DNA from: an uncultured Clostridia bacterium
GTDB taxonomy: Bacteria > Bacillota > Clostridia > Christensenellales > Aristaeellaceae
Assembly (NCBI GenBank): GCA_937907055.1
Contig: CALCTW010000063.1
Span: forward strand, 1 to 23,352
Direction: 5' to 3'
Length of the DNA stretch: 23,352 bases
Made by a program: the position numbers and the translations under genes. This document shows, piece by piece, positions 22,190 to 23,352 of this stretch. Every line of letters starts with the position of its first letter. Position 1 is the stretch's first letter. Under the pieces are notes generated by a model. It was not told the DNA's origin, did not search any database, and worked only from the letters and a program-made list of their open reading frames with translations.

Positions 22190-22762
22190 TTATTTGTTAA
22201 GCTTGCGTTTTGCGCCTGCGATCAGGTCGGCAAGGATAAAGATCAGGCTTTGCACCACGATCAGCGCGACGATGACGATGGCGCAGCGCATGAAGAACTG
22301 CTCGGGAAGGATGTTGATGATCTCATCCAAACTGAGCTCCCGCGCCAGCACCACGCGCTTGAAGCCGAGATCCCTCATCGCGAGAACACCCTCGAGGTTG
22401 TGCGCGACAAGCTGCGTCGACGCATGAAGCGCGAGTCGCGGAAAATGTTCGCGGATGAGTTTCGCAACGCCGAGGTCTTGCACGATCACACCATCGGGAC
22501 CGATCTCCTCGAGCTTCGCCAGCGTCTCGATCGCCCCCTCGAACTGATCTTCGTTGAGAAGCGTGTTAAAGGTGATGTAAACTTTCTTATCCTTACCGCG
22601 CGCGTAGGCGAGGAGCTGCTCGAGCTCCTCGAACGAAAGATTCGTCGCGAAGGCGCGTGCCGAGAAGTCGGCAAGTCCGCAATAGACGGCATCCGCGCCC
22701 GCCTCAAAGGCCGCGAGGGCTGTCTGGAAATCGCCCGCAGGCGCAAGAAGTTCAACGCTCAT
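22190..22762 (-). CDS. Chimeric frame: N-terminal part of a U32 family peptidase joined to an unrelated membrane tail
   Basis: Residues 1-148 are the beginning of a U32 peptidase-like protein: MSVELLAPAGDFQTALAAFE, GADAVYCGL, SARAFATNLSFEEL, VYITFNTLL, HASTQLVAHNLEGV and VVLARELSLDEI. The family normally runs to about 400 aa or more and needs a downstream signature with Gly and Cys residues, which is missing. From residue 149 the sequence is unlike any U32 protein: a hydrophobic span (160-180) and a basic end, AGAKRKLNK. A terminator follows the stop. The join near 22320 is therefore most likely an assembly chimera, or else a deletion. The U32 start overlaps the stop of the upstream gene by four nt (ATGA), so that part comes from an intact operon elsewhere. 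Confidence 0.7.
   Translation of the reverse strand: MSVELLAPAGDFQTALAAFEAGADAVYCGLADFSARAFATNLSFEELEQLLAYARGKDKKVYITFNTLLNEDQFEGAIETLAKLEEIGPDGVIVQDLGVAKLIREHFPRLALHASTQLVAHNLEGVLAMRDLGFKRVVLARELSLDEIINILPEQFFMRCAIVIVALIVVQSLIFILADLIAGAKRKLNK
22310..22330. other. Probable junction between two unrelated DNA segments
   Basis: Codon 148 of the U32 frame is at 22321-22319. Protein similarity to U32 peptidases ends here and the membrane tail begins, in the same frame. Serine TCG and leucine CTC become much more common to the right of this point. Confidence 0.55.
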
Positions 22763-23352
22763 GATTCTGATTCCGCATGGAAATAAGACCGGATCGACCG
22801 GCGGAAAGCCCGCGCCGGGGCTTTGTCAAAGCTGGCCTTGAAGGTCGCGTTGGCCGTCGCCGCCTCCGAAACGCGAATGTTCGAGGTCTTCTGCACGGGC
22901 AGGTACTCGGTCCACTTGACGGCGACCGAATGCCACTTGCCGTCGCCGCCGCGCACGTCCTTGTAGGTGACGCGATCTTCACCGCGGAAGCCGTGCGCCG
23001 TCACGGCGACGTCGCTCACGTCCCCGTTGCGCGCCACAAGCTGCGTCTTGAGGATGTTGTCCGTGATGCAATCGGGATGCTTGAACCGTCCGTCCCCGAA
23101 GAAGTTGGCAATCGCCTCGTGTTCCCAGAACGACGCCGGATCGCCCGGTTCGACAACACCCTTCCAGATCTCCTCGTGCGTGCGCGTCTGCTGATAGAGC
23201 GGCACGGCAAGAATCGGCGCGAAGGCGAAGTACAAGCTCTTGAAATAGCGCGTGTTGAATTCGATGAAGTCATGCGCCGCGCGGTCGTAGTTCCAGTCGC
23301 GAAACAGTTCGGGATTCGTATCAAGCGTGAACGCATTGAGATGATCCGCGAA
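22759..23352 (-). CDS. Partial protein of unknown function, upstream of the U32 gene (runs off the window)
   Basis: The C-terminal 197 residues are visible and the start lies beyond 23352. I do not recognise the family. A mostly polar beginning (NAFTLDTNPELFRDW) is followed by an aromatic, hydrophobic segment (SLYFAFAPILAVPLY, about residues 52-66). Then comes a soluble C-terminal part with YKDVRGGDGKWHSVAV and a basic end, RAFRRSIRSYFHAESES. An internal TTG at 23235 could be taken for a start, but the frame stays open and coherent to the window edge (DFIEFNTRYFKSLYF), so it is a continuation. It overlaps the U32 start by four nt, so the two are co-translated. It lies right of the junction and probably belongs to another genome. 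Confidence 0.6.
   Translation of the reverse strand, partial: FADHLNAFTLDTNPELFRDWNYDRAAHDFIEFNTRYFKSLYFAFAPILAVPLYQQTRTHEEIWKGVVEPGDPASFWEHEAIANFFGDGRFKHPDCITDNILKTQLVARNGDVSDVAVTAHGFRGEDRVTYKDVRGGDGKWHSVAVKWTEYLPVQKTSNIRVSEAATANATFKASFDKAPARAFRRSIRSYFHAESES

Overview
The window looks like a high-GC member of the Clostridia (Firmicutes), probably from an animal gut. The evidence is AGGAGG-type ribosome binding sites, sigma-A promoters with 17-18 bp spacers, compact GC hairpin terminators, a HisZ-dependent short-form HisG, YerC and YitT proteins, and a cohesin/dockerin surface system. It reads as a metagenomic contig. The last ~1 kb (from about 22320) is joined to unrelated DNA in the middle of a gene, so the right edge should not be used for synteny. 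Codon use also shifts near 19.3-19.4 kb.

Layout. 1-224: degenerate tandem double-hairpin repeats. 225-2077 (-): a GH130 mannoside phosphorylase and a secreted protein of unknown function, each with its own promoter. 2386-4308 (+): a cytoplasmic NodB-type deacetylase and galactose mutarotase (galM), ended by a strong hairpin. 4374-6824 (+): recF, a HAD phosphatase and a flavin reductase-like protein. Here recF is not next to dnaA-dnaN. 6982-11813 (-): two exported proteins in one operon. The first is a 1229-residue protein with an N-terminal cohesin, eleven CxxC repeats, a BspA-type LRR segment, five Ig-like (Big_2) domains and a C-terminal dockerin. The second has a cohesin and two SH3b domains. 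12286-14243: divergent yitT (-) and uppP (+).

14432-19310 (+): a histidine operon, yerC-hisZ-hisG-hisD-hisC-hisB. Its promoter carries a perfect 7+7 bp dyad that is a candidate YerC operator. hisG is interrupted by one in-frame amber codon while the rest of the reading frame stays intact. hisH, hisA, hisF and hisI are not in the window. 19428-20871 (+): two multi-span membrane proteins, a DUF5058-like protein and a partner, facing a PlsC-like acyltransferase with a zinc ribbon (20911-22080, -). That gene's promoter has three 11-bp-spaced PHO-box-like repeats.

How it works together: the left part handles sugars and mannosides. The centre looks like a non-catalytic, self-assembling cell-surface scaffold: the SH3b/cohesin protein could hold the cohesin/dockerin protein at the wall, and the latter could polymerise head to tail. 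uppP recycles the undecaprenyl carrier for wall synthesis. The his block makes histidine if hisG is functional. No tRNA, rRNA, CRISPR array or insertion sequence was found.
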